Part shown: in pieces, positions 17,957 to 27,971 of the stretch
How positions within the stretch are numbered: position 1 is the first letter of the stretch
Layout of the letters: every line of letters starts with the position of its first letter
NCBI GenBank assembly: GCA_022709385.1
Contig: JAKLIX010000001.1
Coordinates: 496,001 to 560,000, forward strand
Source: Bacteroidota bacterium
Lineage (GTDB): Bacteria > Bacteroidota > Bacteroidia > Bacteroidales > CAIXZF01
DNA: 64,000 nt
Direction: 5' to 3'
Program-made: the position numbers and the translations under genes
The notes under the pieces: generated by a model
What the model saw: only the letters and a program-made list of their open reading frames with translations
What the model was told of the DNA's origin: nothing
The model's database searches: none

Positions 17957-20449
17957 ATGGAGGCCACTTCTTATCCGCTTTCCGAAATTGCAGCTGTATT
18001 ACGGGCGATTCTCCACGGATCAGCCAGGGCAGACCTTCGCGTCGCTGAACTGCTGACCGACAGCAGGCAGTTTGTCCAGCCTTCCGGGACCCTCTTTTTT
18101 GCCCTTGTATCCAAAAGAAACGACGGACACCGTTATATCGGGGAATTGTACGAAAAAGGTGTCAGATCCTTTGTGGTTTCCGATGGAGGTTTTGCTTTCC
18201 GGGATTATCCCGAAGCTGTCTTCCTCGTGGTTCCCGATACCCTGCTTGCACTCCAGCAGCTGGCAGCCTGGCATCGCAGGCAATTCGGCCTTACGGTGGT
18301 GGGAATCACCGGCAGCAACGGAAAAACCATCGTCAAAGAATGGCTTTACCAGCTCCTGCAGGATGACCTGAAAATCGTCAGAAGCCCGAAAAGCTATAAT
18401 TCCCAGACGGGGGTTCCCTTATCCGTCTGGCAGATCGGGTCAGGCGACGAATTAGCCCTGATCGAAGCTGGCATTTCCGAACCTGATGAAATGAACCGTT
18501 TGCAACCCGTCATCCTTCCCGGTATCGGGATTTTTACCAATATCGGACAGGCCCATGCGGGAAATTTCATCAACAAAGACCAGAAAATAGCTGAAAAGCT
18601 CAAATTATTCACCCATGTCGAAACCCTGATATTCTGTTCCGACCATCTCGATATCCAGCAAAGGATTATCAGTACCGAGGCATTCCGCAAGCTCAGGCTC
18701 TTCACCTGGGGGAGAAAGAAAGACAGCGATCTGGTGATAGAATCCATTGACCGGAATGTACGCTGGACGGATATCCATTGTCGTTTCGAAGGAAGGCAGG
18801 TCCATATCAGGCTTCCTTTTGTGGACGATGCCTCCATCGAAAATGTCATGCATTGCTGGGCCTTCATGCTGCTCAGAGGGGTTCCCGACGAAATCATCCT
18901 TCAGCGGGTTTCCCGGCTCAGTCCGGTGGCCATGCGAATGGAACTCAAGGAAGGAATTAACAACTGTACCATTATCAATGACAGTTACAGTTCCGATATC
19001 AATTCCCTGTCGATCGCGCTCGACTTTTTAAACCAGCAAAAGCAACACCGCAGAAAAACAGTGATCCTGTCGGATCTGCTTCAAAGCGGGCGAAATGAGA
19101 ACGACCTGTATGCCTGGATAGCAGATCTGCTGGCCAATAAAGAGGTTGACCAGTTGATCGGGATAGGCCCTGCCATCACACGCCATGCAGCCAGGTTCAG
19201 AATGAACAAATCCTTCTTTGCCGGCACCGAGGATTTCCTGAAAAAGTTCCCCTTTTCTAATTTTCAGCATGAAAGCATTCTGATCAAGGGTGCCAGGGTG
19301 TTCAATTTCGAGGATATCAGCAAAGCGCTTCAGCAAAAGGCCCATGAAACTGTACTCGAGATCAACCTGAATGCACTGGTGCATAACCTGAACCTCATCC
19401 GCTCAAGGCTCAAACCGGGTGTGAAAACAATGGTGATGGTCAAGGCATTCAGTTACGGCAGCGGCAGCTACGAGATTGCGAACCTTCTGCAGTTTCACCA
19501 GGTCGACTATCTTGCCGTGGCATATGCGGATGAGGGAGTTGAGTTGCGCAGGGCAGGGATCAGCCTTCCGGTCATGGTCATGAATCCCGATGAGGAAAGC
19601 ATCGATGCGCTCAGCAAATACCACCTCGAACCCGAGGTTTACAACTTCAGAATTCTCGATCTGATTGAAGAGAGCAGGCAACGACTGTCGGGCGGGCAGC
19701 AGGGCAGGATATTCATCCACCTGAAGCTGGATACCGGTATGAACAGGCTCGGATTCCGGGAGGAGGATCTTGAGTTACTGATCAAACGGCTTGATGCGCT
19801 CCCGTATATACATGTAAAATCGGTGTTCAGCCATCTGGCTGCCAGTGAGATGCCCCAACATGATCCCTTTACCCTTGAACAGATCAGCCGCTTTTCATCC
19901 ATGACCGAAACACTCCGTGCTGAAGGAAGGAACAGTTTTATCAGGCATATCCTGAATTCGGCAGGATTATGCAGGTTTCCCGATGCACAGTTCGACATGG
20001 TGAGGATAGGGATCAGCCTGTACGGTGTAGCGGTTTGTCCGGGGGATGAAGGACGATTGCAGCAGGTCAGCAGCCTGCGGTCCATGGTTTCTCAGATCAG
20101 GCAGTTGGAAGCCGGTGAAACAGTGGGTTACGGGCGGTCATGGACAGCCAGGCGTCAGAGCCGCATCGCGGTGGTACCCATCGGATATGCTGACGGACTC
20201 CCCAGGGCCCTGGGCAACGGCAGGGGGAAGCTGATGATAAACGGAACCCTCGTCCCCATTATCGGAGAGGTATGTATGGATATGTGCATGGTGGATGTCA
20301 GCGGTGTTGAGGCAAGGGAAGGCGATGTAGTGCTGGTGTTCGGTAAAGACAAAGCGGTCACTGAGTTTGCCGCTGCCGCCGATACCATTCCCTATGAGAT
20401 CCTGACCCGGATCTCACGGAGGGTAAAGCGGGTTTATTATCAGGAATAA
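17957..20449 (+). CDS. MurF-alanine racemase fusion
   Basis: Fusion of a Mur ligase (residues about 1-460) and an alanine racemase (about 465-830), a Bacteroidota arrangement. The ligase half has the ATP loop GITGSNGKTIVKEWL, the Glu of ALIEAGISEPDEM and the His of FTNIGQAHAGNF. At the substrate loop it reads NDSYSSDINSL where ordinary MurF has DAYNANPxSM, so D-Ala-D-Ala binding may differ. The racemase half has the PLP Lys in MVMVKAFSYGSGS (about residue 494), GYADGLPRALGNG and the acidic EVCMDMCMVDVSG. It probably supplies D-Ala for peptidoglycan. A separate, canonical murF lies at 50046-51350, so the fused ligase half may be auxiliary. Confidence 0.93.
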   Translation: MEATSYPLSEIAAVLRAILHGSARADLRVAELLTDSRQFVQPSGTLFFALVSKRNDGHRYIGELYEKGVRSFVVSDGGFAFRDYPEAVFLVVPDTLLALQQLAAWHRRQFGLTVVGITGSNGKTIVKEWLYQLLQDDLKIVRSPKSYNSQTGVPLSVWQIGSGDELALIEAGISEPDEMNRLQPVILPGIGIFTNIGQAHAGNFINKDQKIAEKLKLFTHVETLIFCSDHLDIQQRIISTEAFRKLRLFTWGRKKDSDLVIESIDRNVRWTDIHCRFEGRQVHIRLPFVDDASIENVMHCWAFMLLRGVPDEIILQRVSRLSPVAMRMELKEGINNCTIINDSYSSDINSLSIALDFLNQQKQHRRKTVILSDLLQSGRNENDLYAWIADLLANKEVDQLIGIGPAITRHAARFRMNKSFFAGTEDFLKKFPFSNFQHESILIKGARVFNFEDISKALQQKAHETVLEINLNALVHNLNLIRSRLKPGVKTMVMVKAFSYGSGSYEIANLLQFHQVDYLAVAYADEGVELRRAGISLPVMVMNPDEESIDALSKYHLEPEVYNFRILDLIEESRQRLSGGQQGRIFIHLKLDTGMNRLGFREEDLELLIKRLDALPYIHVKSVFSHLAASEMPQHDPFTLEQISRFSSMTETLRAEGRNSFIRHILNSAGLCRFPDAQFDMVRIGISLYGVAVCPGDEGRLQQVSSLRSMVSQIRQLEAGETVGYGRSWTARRQSRIAVVPIGYADGLPRALGNGRGKLMINGTLVPIIGEVCMDMCMVDVSGVEAREGDVVLVFGKDKAVTEFAAAADTIPYEILTRISRRVKRVYYQE

Positions 20450-20488
20450 TCATGAATTAACTTAAGTTTGCAAATGCATGACCAACCG

Positions 20489-21223
20489 ATGATGTATCGT
20501 ACGCTTTCAGTCCTGGTACCGGCCTATAATGAAGAGAAGACCATCGTCAATATCCTTGATAAGGTACTGTCTGTCAAATTGTTAGGTGGGTTGGCCACAG
20601 AGATTGTCGTCATTAATGACTGCTCGCGTGACAATACCGGGAAGCAAGTGGAAGCCTACATGACTTCACATCCCGAAGCCACGATCCGCCTGCTGAACCA
20701 GCCTTACAATCAAGGAAAAGGAGCAGCCCTGCACCGGGGTATCAGCGAATGCGCCGGCGATCTGGTAGTAGTGCAGGATGCAGACCTTGAATATGACCCG
20801 CAGGAATTTAATTTGCTGCTGAAACCCATCCTGGACGGACATGCTGATGTGGTTTACGGATCCAGGTTTTCGGGCGGGAATGCCCATCGCATCCTCTTTT
20901 TCTGGCATACGATCGGAAACAAGTTCCTGACCTTTCTGTCGAATTCCCTGACCAATCTCAATCTTACCGACATGGAAACCTGCTACAAGATGTTTGATGC
21001 GGGATACCTGAAACAAATCCGGTTCTGTGAAAATCGTTTCGGATTCGAACCGGAGGTAACAGCCAAGATATCCCGCTTCCCCGGCATCCGGATCTATGAG
21101 GTTGGGATCTCCTATTATGGGCGTACCTATCATGAAGGGAAGAAAATCAAAGCCAGGGACGGATTCAGGGCGATCTACTGTATCCTGAAATATAATATCT
21201 GGAGCAGGAAATATAGAAAATAA
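20489..21223 (+). CDS. GT2 family glycosyltransferase, DPM1/polyprenyl-phosphate type
   Basis: About 244 residues with the GT-A start [14 protein letters not shown], a nucleotide-sugar DxD-like site [12 protein letters not shown] and [10 protein letters not shown], as in dolichyl/polyprenyl-phosphate mannose or glucose synthases. It lacks the C-terminal membrane helices of the longer relatives. It would load a sugar onto a polyprenyl phosphate at the cytoplasmic face. A TAAGTTTG box at 20463-20470 favours a start at 20489 or 20492, though an ATG at 20474 is also in frame. The next gene encodes a membrane protein that could use the product. Confidence 0.88.
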   Translation: MMYRTLSVLVPAYNEEKTIVNILDKVLSVKLLGGLATEIVVINDCSRDNTGKQVEAYMTSHPEATIRLLNQPYNQGKGAALHRGISECAGDLVVVQDADLEYDPQEFNLLLKPILDGHADVVYGSRFSGGNAHRILFFWHTIGNKFLTFLSNSLTNLNLTDMETCYKMFDAGYLKQIRFCENRFGFEPEVTAKISRFPGIRIYEVGISYYGRTYHEGKKIKARDGFRAIYCILKYNIWSRKYRK

Positions 21224-21241
21224 GCTGATAGCATTAAGAGG

Positions 21242-23107
21242 GTGAAAATAATAACTGCCATTCGTTCCCGGCCCTGGTCTTTCCTCCTGGTCTTACTGCT
21301 TTTCAGCATCATTGTCATCCTGCGTTTTTACCATCCTGTCAGGAATGTCATTTCCTGGGATGTATTCGGGTACTATCTGTATCTTCCGGCACTGTTCATC
21401 TACGGGGATCCGGGGCTCAGAGATCCTGCATGGGTGCATGCCCTCATCGAGCAATACAATAATACCGCAACTTTTTACCAGGTAATCGCCGGACCTGAGG
21501 GCGGCATGATCATCAAATACAGTTGCGGGATGGCAGTAATGTACAGTCCTTTCTTCTTTGCCGCACACCTGCTGGCACCCTCACTGGGTTATGCAGCCGA
21601 CGGGCTGTCGGATCCCTATCAGCTTGCCCTGGTTTTCGGAGGATTGCTCTACACCCTTGCAGGGATGCTGTTACTCAGGCGACTGCTGCTGGAGTTCTTC
21701 GGTGACCGGCTGACGGCACTGGTCATACTGCTGGTGGTGGCAGGGACCAATTACCTGCAAATGGCCTATGCCGGAGGATTGCTGACCCATAATGTGCTCT
21801 TCGGCCTGTATGCCCTGGCCTTTTTACTGACAGTACAATGGTACCGGACATTCCGTCCTGTTGTGGCGGCCTGGCTTGGCCTGAGCATCGGGATGATCAC
21901 ACTGATCAGACCCACCGACATGCTGGTGTTGCTGATTCCTTTGCTTTACGGTATTCACAGGCAAACAGAATTAAAACAAAGGTTACGGCTGCTGATCAAA
22001 AACCACCGCAGCCTCCTGGCTTTCATCATTTGCATCATCCTGGCAGGCCTGCCCCAGATCCTTTACTGGAAAAGCCAGACAGGTAGTTTCATTTTTTACT
22101 CCTATGTCAATCCCGGCGAAGGATTCGACTTCCTTAGCCCGCATACCCTTAAATTTCTGTTCAGCTTCCGTAAGGGCTGGCTCATTTATACCCCTTTGAT
22201 GCTGTTCGCCCTGGCCGGGCTGATGATGATGTACCGCAGCAAGCACAAGGCTTTCCTGTCTCTGGGCATTTTCCTGGCCCTGTATCTGTACGTGGTTTCT
22301 TCCTGGACATGCTGGTATTACGCAGGAAGTTTCAGCCAGAGGCCCATGGTGCAGGTATACCCTTTCCTGGCCATTCCCATGGGTTTTGCTTTTGCTTCCA
22401 TCAGCAGATTGAAAAAGTATCTCCGCGCTTTCTTCGGTCTCGTTGCAGCTTTAATGCTGATTCTCAATTTGTTTCAAACGTGGCAGTATTCCTTTGCCAA
22501 TATTCTGGATGGGTCCCGGATGACAGCCCCCTATTATTTTAAAATCTTTGCCAAAACCAGGATTCACCCGGATGATCGCCAATTATTGCTGGTGGAACGA
22601 TCGGTGGTTTCTGAGGAATACTTTACAGACAGTTTGCGTTACCAGGAGGGCAAATTGCTGTATTTCAATGGTTTCGAGAATAATGTGGCAAATCATGCCA
22701 ATATCATCAGCGATAGCCTGGCCTTTTCAGGTAAGCATGTCCTGCGCATGGACTCAGACAACATATATTCTCCCGGATTGTATATTAAGTACAGGGATCT
22801 AAGCCGGGCCGATCATGTATGGATCAGGGCATCCGTCTGGGTTTTCGCTCCCATGCCCGCAAATCCCCTGGCACTGGTGATTACTTTCGATCATAAAGGC
22901 GGGGCTTACAAATGGACGGGTACGGAGTATACCGGCCAGGCTGCTGCGGAAAGAAAAGGCGATTGGGTGAAGATCAGCAGGGATTATATGAGCCCCGAAG
23001 TGAGATCGGGACACGATAAACTCTCAGTTTACTGCTGGCTCAGAGGGAAAAAGCCTGTACTGATAGACGACCTGAAGGTGGAAGTGTTCGAACCTCTTTC
23101 CCATTAA
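21242..23107 (+). CDS. Polytopic membrane protein, probable GT-C glycosyltransferase
   Basis: A 621-residue protein with about a dozen hydrophobic segments (for example residues 10-30, 140-160, 175-235, 258-275, 318-336, 345-365, 400-420). The first external loop has SWDVFGYYLYLPAL, whose Asp fits the catalytic Asp of GT-C enzymes such as ArnT. The last 150 residues look extracytoplasmic and beta-rich. The start codon is GTG. It follows the DPM1-like gene by 18 bases, so a polyprenyl-phosphate sugar donor made next door is a sensible guess. The acceptor is unknown, and a glycan-binding membrane protein without transferase activity remains possible. Confidence 0.7.
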   Translation: MKIITAIRSRPWSFLLVLLLFSIIVILRFYHPVRNVISWDVFGYYLYLPALFIYGDPGLRDPAWVHALIEQYNNTATFYQVIAGPEGGMIIKYSCGMAVMYSPFFFAAHLLAPSLGYAADGLSDPYQLALVFGGLLYTLAGMLLLRRLLLEFFGDRLTALVILLVVAGTNYLQMAYAGGLLTHNVLFGLYALAFLLTVQWYRTFRPVVAAWLGLSIGMITLIRPTDMLVLLIPLLYGIHRQTELKQRLRLLIKNHRSLLAFIICIILAGLPQILYWKSQTGSFIFYSYVNPGEGFDFLSPHTLKFLFSFRKGWLIYTPLMLFALAGLMMMYRSKHKAFLSLGIFLALYLYVVSSWTCWYYAGSFSQRPMVQVYPFLAIPMGFAFASISRLKKYLRAFFGLVAALMLILNLFQTWQYSFANILDGSRMTAPYYFKIFAKTRIHPDDRQLLLVERSVVSEEYFTDSLRYQEGKLLYFNGFENNVANHANIISDSLAFSGKHVLRMDSDNIYSPGLYIKYRDLSRADHVWIRASVWVFAPMPANPLALVITFDHKGGAYKWTGTEYTGQAAAERKGDWVKISRDYMSPEVRSGHDKLSVYCWLRGKKPVLIDDLKVEVFEPLSH

Positions 23108-24226
23108 TCAGGGATAGCATGGTCGCAGGCGGTCGGAAAAGCCAAAGGGAAATTTATACAGGTTGGCTTCCGTCGACATCAGGATGATCAGATCATAGCT
23201 TTCTGTTTCAGTTTTCAGTTCCTGGTCGGTATATGAAGAAAGAGGTCGATTGGCTGCGATACTCTGCTCGAAATAATACCAGAAATCATGTTTCCCGAAC
23301 ATGGGCGTGGTGAGGCCGTTGCCGTAAATCATCCAGAAAAAACTGTCGGCAATCACCAGCACATCGGGCTTCACTGCATTTTCCACCTGCCTGTGGTAAA
23401 ACCTTGGGTAAGCTCCCGGAGTGTTTTTCATTTTCCAGATCAGGTTGAGTCCTTCGCCCACATCATAATCGGTATCTCTGAGGTCTGCGGTAATATCAAG
23501 CCCGTCCCATCCGAAATCATGCATCCGGATGCCCAGGTTGTGGGAAATATACCTGAAAAGGCTGTCGGTGCAAATTCCCATGCCATAGATGCTCCAGTGG
23601 ATGCCGTACCTCGGGTAAAGCGGCCATGAAGCGGTGTCTTTCATTGCAAGGAAATAGCGGTTAAAGTCGATGTAATTGATTCCATGGCGTTTACATCCTT
23701 CACTCAGGTATTTGTAATTGGAAATGCCTGTCTTCTCTTTAAGTAGTTCATCGGGAATGTACTCCGGGTAAAAACTGGCTTTTCCGGGCAGAAATAATAT
23801 CAATAAGCCTGTCCCGTGTTCCGATAAGCTATCCTGAATGAATTTAAGTGCCGACAGCCTGGCTTCGGCAGCAGTGTCGCCGATGAAATTCCGGCCAGTA
23901 TAATCGGCAATATAATTCTGTTCATAGAGGTAATGATCCTTTCCTATGATCACATCTTTCGCATGGACACGGTTGAATATGCTGTAGTCCAACTGATTGT
24001 TAAGACGTACCAGATCCGGATAAAAGCCTGTTGCCTGTTGCAGAAAAGGTTCGGCTTGCCTTTGAAAATCACGGCTGACCCATGATTTGAAAGAAAATTC
24101 CGGAGCTTCGGCAGTATTGACCGCACCTGCCAGGGGTTTGCTGCTGATATAGGGAAAGATACCCTGAATGAGGGGAAGGGAAATGATTACCGCCAGCAGG
24201 CAAAACAGGAGTCCGGACAATCTCAT
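23108..24226 (-). CDS. AlgJ/AlgX-like SGNH O-acetyltransferase
   Basis: A 372-residue envelope protein with one N-terminal hydrophobic segment (LSGLLFCLLAVIISLPLIQG). The body resembles the SGNH hydrolase domain of AlgJ/AlgX: KDVIIGKDHYLYEQNY, FLPGKASFYPEYIPDEL, the His motif YGIHWSIYG near residue 210 and VLVIADSFFW near 290, which contains the likely nucleophilic Ser. In AlgX/AlgJ the His sits in DTHW; here the Asp position is Gly, so the triad may be completed differently. Three bases separate it from the AlgI-like gene, matching the two-protein system in which AlgI passes acyl groups through the membrane to AlgJ. Confidence 0.8.
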   Translation of the reverse strand: MRLSGLLFCLLAVIISLPLIQGIFPYISSKPLAGAVNTAEAPEFSFKSWVSRDFQRQAEPFLQQATGFYPDLVRLNNQLDYSIFNRVHAKDVIIGKDHYLYEQNYIADYTGRNFIGDTAAEARLSALKFIQDSLSEHGTGLLILFLPGKASFYPEYIPDELLKEKTGISNYKYLSEGCKRHGINYIDFNRYFLAMKDTASWPLYPRYGIHWSIYGMGICTDSLFRYISHNLGIRMHDFGWDGLDITADLRDTDYDVGEGLNLIWKMKNTPGAYPRFYHRQVENAVKPDVLVIADSFFWMIYGNGLTTPMFGKHDFWYYFEQSIAANRPLSSYTDQELKTETESYDLIILMSTEANLYKFPFGFSDRLRPCYP

Positions 24227-24229
24227 GGT

Positions 24230-25687
24230 TCAGAACCTGAAATAAATGAATGGATTGAATCCGGACGAGGTGATCACTGCCAGGCAGATCACCAACAGTA
24301 TAATGGAAATGAGGGTTTTAATAATGAGGGAGGTGTTCCTGCGGGATATGGACAGGATATTGTTTTGCCTCTGTTCAATTCCGGGTATCAGCGCAAGGAA
24401 GGATACAACGGCAGCCAGGATCAGGATGCTGAGGAATTTCGAATCCGGGAAAGTATGACTTGCATTCATATTCAGGGACCACATGCGGGCAAGGTAGTCC
24501 CGGGCTGAGGCAAAATCCGGTGAGCGGAAGAGTACCCATCCGTTCACGGTGATGATAAAGGTGACGGCCCAAGCCAGGTAGGATGAAGTCTTTTTATAAA
24601 ACTTCAGCAGGAACAGCCTTTCAATGATCATCACCAACCCCTGGTATGCTCCCCAGAGAATAAAGGTCCATGCGGCCCCGTGCCAGAAACCGCACAGCAA
24701 CATGGTGACGGCAGTGGCTATGATATAGATCCACATTTCAGTTTTCAGGCCGGCATAGCGTTTCCTGCGCCATTTATCCGACAGGCGGTAGGCGAGCGGC
24801 AGAAAGATATAATCCCTCAGCCAGGAAGAAAGGGTGATGTGCCAGCGTCGCCAGAATTCAGTGATGCTCCTGGCGGTATAGGGGTTGTTGAAATTCTCCG
24901 GAAAACGGAAACCCGTCATGGCGGCCAGGCCGATCGCCATATCCGAGTAGCCGGCAAAATCGAAGTAAATCTGAAAGGTGTATGCAAGGGCTCCGACCCA
25001 GGCAAGACCGGTAGACATGTCCTGAGCATTCATGGCGAATATCAAGTCCACGCTTTCACCTAATGTATTGGCAATCAGTACTTTTCTCGCTAAACCGAGA
25101 ACAAAGCGAAAGAAGCCGCTGATCCTTTGTTCATAGGGTATCCTTTGATCCGGTTGCTCCAGTGTTTCGGCCATTTCCCTGTATCTGACGATAGGGCCTG
25201 CCAGAATTTTCGGAAACATGAAAATGAAGGCTGCGTAGGCAGCCAGCGAAGGCGCGGGAAGCTGATGCTTACGGTATACATCGATGCTGTAGCTGATTTT
25301 CTGGAAGGTGATAAACGATATCCCGAGCGGCAGCAGCACCGGGGTCCATGTCAGGGGCTCTGCGTGAATCAGCCTGAGCAGTTCATTGGTATTATCTACC
25401 AGGAAGTTGGCATATTTAAAATAGAGCAGCAGTGAGGTATGATATACCAGGATCAGCACGAAATGCAATTTTCTTCCCCTGTCAAGGCGGTTCATCCAGC
25501 GATTCCAGTAATGATCAGCCAGGATGGAAGTCCATACCACCAGCACGAAAACCGGGGCTCCCCATGCGAAAAAGAGGGTGCTTGCGGCGATGATGAGCCA
25601 GTTTCTGTATGACTTATCGGTCAGGTAATACAGCAGCAGGAAAACCGGCAGGAAATAGACCAGGAAGAGGCTGCTGTTAAAAATCAT
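24230..25687 (-). CDS. MBOAT family O-acyltransferase (AlgI-like)
   Basis: A 485-residue inner-membrane protein with about ten or more membrane segments. It shows the AlgI/DltB hallmarks: LPLGISFITFQKISYSIDVY, GPIVRYREM, IYFDFAGYSDMAIGLAAMTG, TEFWRRWHITLSSWLRDYIF and the active-site His in LLCGFWHGAAWTFILWG. It would take acyl groups from a cytoplasmic donor and hand them to the SGNH protein encoded next to it, to decorate a surface polysaccharide. The target polymer is unknown; no alginate genes are present. Confidence 0.93.
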   Translation of the reverse strand: MIFNSSLFLVYFLPVFLLLYYLTDKSYRNWLIIAASTLFFAWGAPVFVLVVWTSILADHYWNRWMNRLDRGRKLHFVLILVYHTSLLLYFKYANFLVDNTNELLRLIHAEPLTWTPVLLPLGISFITFQKISYSIDVYRKHQLPAPSLAAYAAFIFMFPKILAGPIVRYREMAETLEQPDQRIPYEQRISGFFRFVLGLARKVLIANTLGESVDLIFAMNAQDMSTGLAWVGALAYTFQIYFDFAGYSDMAIGLAAMTGFRFPENFNNPYTARSITEFWRRWHITLSSWLRDYIFLPLAYRLSDKWRRKRYAGLKTEMWIYIIATAVTMLLCGFWHGAAWTFILWGAYQGLVMIIERLFLLKFYKKTSSYLAWAVTFIITVNGWVLFRSPDFASARDYLARMWSLNMNASHTFPDSKFLSILILAAVVSFLALIPGIEQRQNNILSISRRNTSLIIKTLISIILLVICLAVITSSGFNPFIYFRF

Positions 25688-25709
25688 GGCTGGGGCAGAT
25701 TTGTGGTGG

Positions 25710-27962
25710 TCAGAAACCGAAACCCTCTATAAAATCATCATTGTTGTTTTTTGGGCTCTCATAAGTACTGCAATCCATCACTGCAGACATACCTTCGGGT
25801 TTTTCGAAGTCGTCGACAGGAAATTGCAGGCTTTTATCGTTGTAGATCTTCTGCATATACAAGGCCCAGATCGGGAGCGCCATATTCGCACCCTGGCCCA
25901 GGGTCATATTCCTGAAGTGAACGCTGCGGTCTTCCCAGCCAACCCAGACACCGGTAACCAGGCTGGGAGTGAGTCCCATGAACCAGCCGTCGGAGTAATT
26001 CTGGGTAGTGCCTGTTTTACCGGCAATGGGGTAATTCAGGCCGAATTTGTAGCGGAGGCGGGCGCCCGTTCCACTTTCGACGACACCTTTCATCAGGCTG
26101 ATCATCAGGTAGGCAGTTTTTTCATTCATGGCTTCCTCCTGGCGGGGGAAGAAGCTCGCAAGCACATTCCCGAATTTGTCTTCGATACGCGTAATGAAAA
26201 TGGGTTCCACATAGAGGCCTTTGTTGGCATAGGTTGCCATGGCACCCGTCATTTCGTACACCGAAATGTCCGGAGTGCCCAGGCAGATGGAAGGTACCGC
26301 ATCTACCGGACTGGTGATGCCCATCTTGCGGATCTGGTTGATCACCGCCAGAGGCGAGTACTTTTTCATCAGGTGGGCTGAAATATAATTAATGGAGTTG
26401 GCAAGGGCATATTTTAATGTCACTACCTTGCCGTCGTCATCCTTGCCTGAATTGGAGGGGGTCCATTGTGTCCCGTCCGGCAGGTCGAAAGTCACCGGAA
26501 CGTTGGGAATTTTGGTGCAGGGGTTGTATTCCCCTTCATTCATGGCAATGGTATACAGAAAGGGTTTAAAGGTTGAGCCTACCTGCCGTTTGCCGATGGC
26601 AACATGATCGTATTTGAAGTATTTGTAGTTTGTTCCGCCCACGTATGCCCGCACAAAACCGGTCTGGGGTTCCACCGACATCAGACCGCTATGTGCAAAT
26701 TCCTTGAAGTAGCGGATGGAATCCATCGGGCTCATCAGGGTGTCTTTATCACCCTTCCAGTCGAATACCGTCATGGCGACTTTTGTGTGAAACGCTTTCC
26801 TGATCTCCGTTTCAGTTGCGCCTTCCTTCTTCATCGCCTGGTAACGTTCCGTCCGGATCATAGCTTGTTTCATGATGTTATCCATTTCTTCCTGGCTCAG
26901 GTTACGGTCGAAGGGAGCATTCTTCACGTCTTTCCAGTGTTTGAAGAAAGCCGGTTGCAGGTCTTTTCCGAGATGTTCCGCAACGGCCTGTTCTGCATAT
27001 GTCTGCATTACCGAGTTAATGGTGGTGTATATCCTCAGCCCGTCTTTATACAGATTATACCTGCTTCCGTCCGGTTTCTTATGATCCTCGCACCATTGTT
27101 CCAGTACACCCCTCAGATACTCCCTGAAATAGGTGGCCAGGCCGGTATTATGGTCCTGGAAACGGTAATGTTTCATGTCTACCGGTATCGCCTGTAATGA
27201 ATCATATTGTGTTTCGGTAATAAAATCATACTTCTCCATCTGCGAAAGCACTACATCCCTTCTTTTGGCAGCCCTTTCCGGATTTCTGACGGGACTGTAC
27301 CAGCTTGGTGCCTTCAGCACGCCTACCAGCAGGGCAGCTTCTTCAACGGTCAATTCTCCTGGTTCTTTGCTGAAGAATGTTCTTGAGGCGGATTTAATGC
27401 CGTAGGTCTGACTGCCAAAAGGTACTGTGTTAAAATACAGTGCAATAATCTCTTCTTTTGAATAATTACGCTCCAGTTTGATGGCCATCACCCATTCTTT
27501 GAGTTTGGTAATGGCAGTTTTAAGGAAAATACTGTTTTCATCTCTGGGAAAGAGGTTCTTGGCCAGTTGCTGGGTAATGGTACTGCCTCCTCCCCGATTA
27601 CGCCCTGTGACCAGCCCGAAAACAACCCGCCCCATGGCTTTGAAATCAACCCCCGAATGCTTTCTGAACCTGATGTCTTCTGTGGCGATCAGCGCATTGA
27701 CCAGGTGGGGCGACAGATCTTCATAATGGATGGTAGTCCGGTTTTCAATGAAATATTTACCAATGACTTTCTGGTCGGATGAGATGATCTCTGAAGCCAG
27801 GTTGCTTTTCGGATTTTCCAGGTCCTCGAGCGAGGGCATATATCCGAATCCTCCCACGCTGATAATGATGAAAATCAGCACTAAAATGGCGGTCAGGATG
27901 GCATAACCAATCCAGAATCTTTTGATAAACAAGTTATTGACCTTTTTTTTCCTGGCTCTCAT
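25710..27962 (-). CDS. Class A penicillin-binding protein (PBP1A-like)
   Basis: Bifunctional peptidoglycan glycosyltransferase and transpeptidase of 750 residues. One N-terminal membrane helix (about 17-37) is followed by the GT51 domain with ATEDIRFRKHSGVDFKAMGR and GGGSTITQQLAKNLF, then a transpeptidase domain with the SxxK motif GSTFKPFLYTIA, SxN in LANSINYIS and KTG in AGKTGTTQNYSDGWF. All catalytic motifs are intact. It lies nine bases after gldH and before the AlgI-like gene, in a long minus-strand run starting at holB. Confidence 0.94.
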   Translation of the reverse strand: MRARKKKVNNLFIKRFWIGYAILTAILVLIFIIISVGGFGYMPSLEDLENPKSNLASEIISSDQKVIGKYFIENRTTIHYEDLSPHLVNALIATEDIRFRKHSGVDFKAMGRVVFGLVTGRNRGGGSTITQQLAKNLFPRDENSIFLKTAITKLKEWVMAIKLERNYSKEEIIALYFNTVPFGSQTYGIKSASRTFFSKEPGELTVEEAALLVGVLKAPSWYSPVRNPERAAKRRDVVLSQMEKYDFITETQYDSLQAIPVDMKHYRFQDHNTGLATYFREYLRGVLEQWCEDHKKPDGSRYNLYKDGLRIYTTINSVMQTYAEQAVAEHLGKDLQPAFFKHWKDVKNAPFDRNLSQEEMDNIMKQAMIRTERYQAMKKEGATETEIRKAFHTKVAMTVFDWKGDKDTLMSPMDSIRYFKEFAHSGLMSVEPQTGFVRAYVGGTNYKYFKYDHVAIGKRQVGSTFKPFLYTIAMNEGEYNPCTKIPNVPVTFDLPDGTQWTPSNSGKDDDGKVVTLKYALANSINYISAHLMKKYSPLAVINQIRKMGITSPVDAVPSICLGTPDISVYEMTGAMATYANKGLYVEPIFITRIEDKFGNVLASFFPRQEEAMNEKTAYLMISLMKGVVESGTGARLRYKFGLNYPIAGKTGTTQNYSDGWFMGLTPSLVTGVWVGWEDRSVHFRNMTLGQGANMALPIWALYMQKIYNDKSLQFPVDDFEKPEGMSAVMDCSTYESPKNNNDDFIEGFGF

Positions 27963-27971
27963 ATTCCCGGC

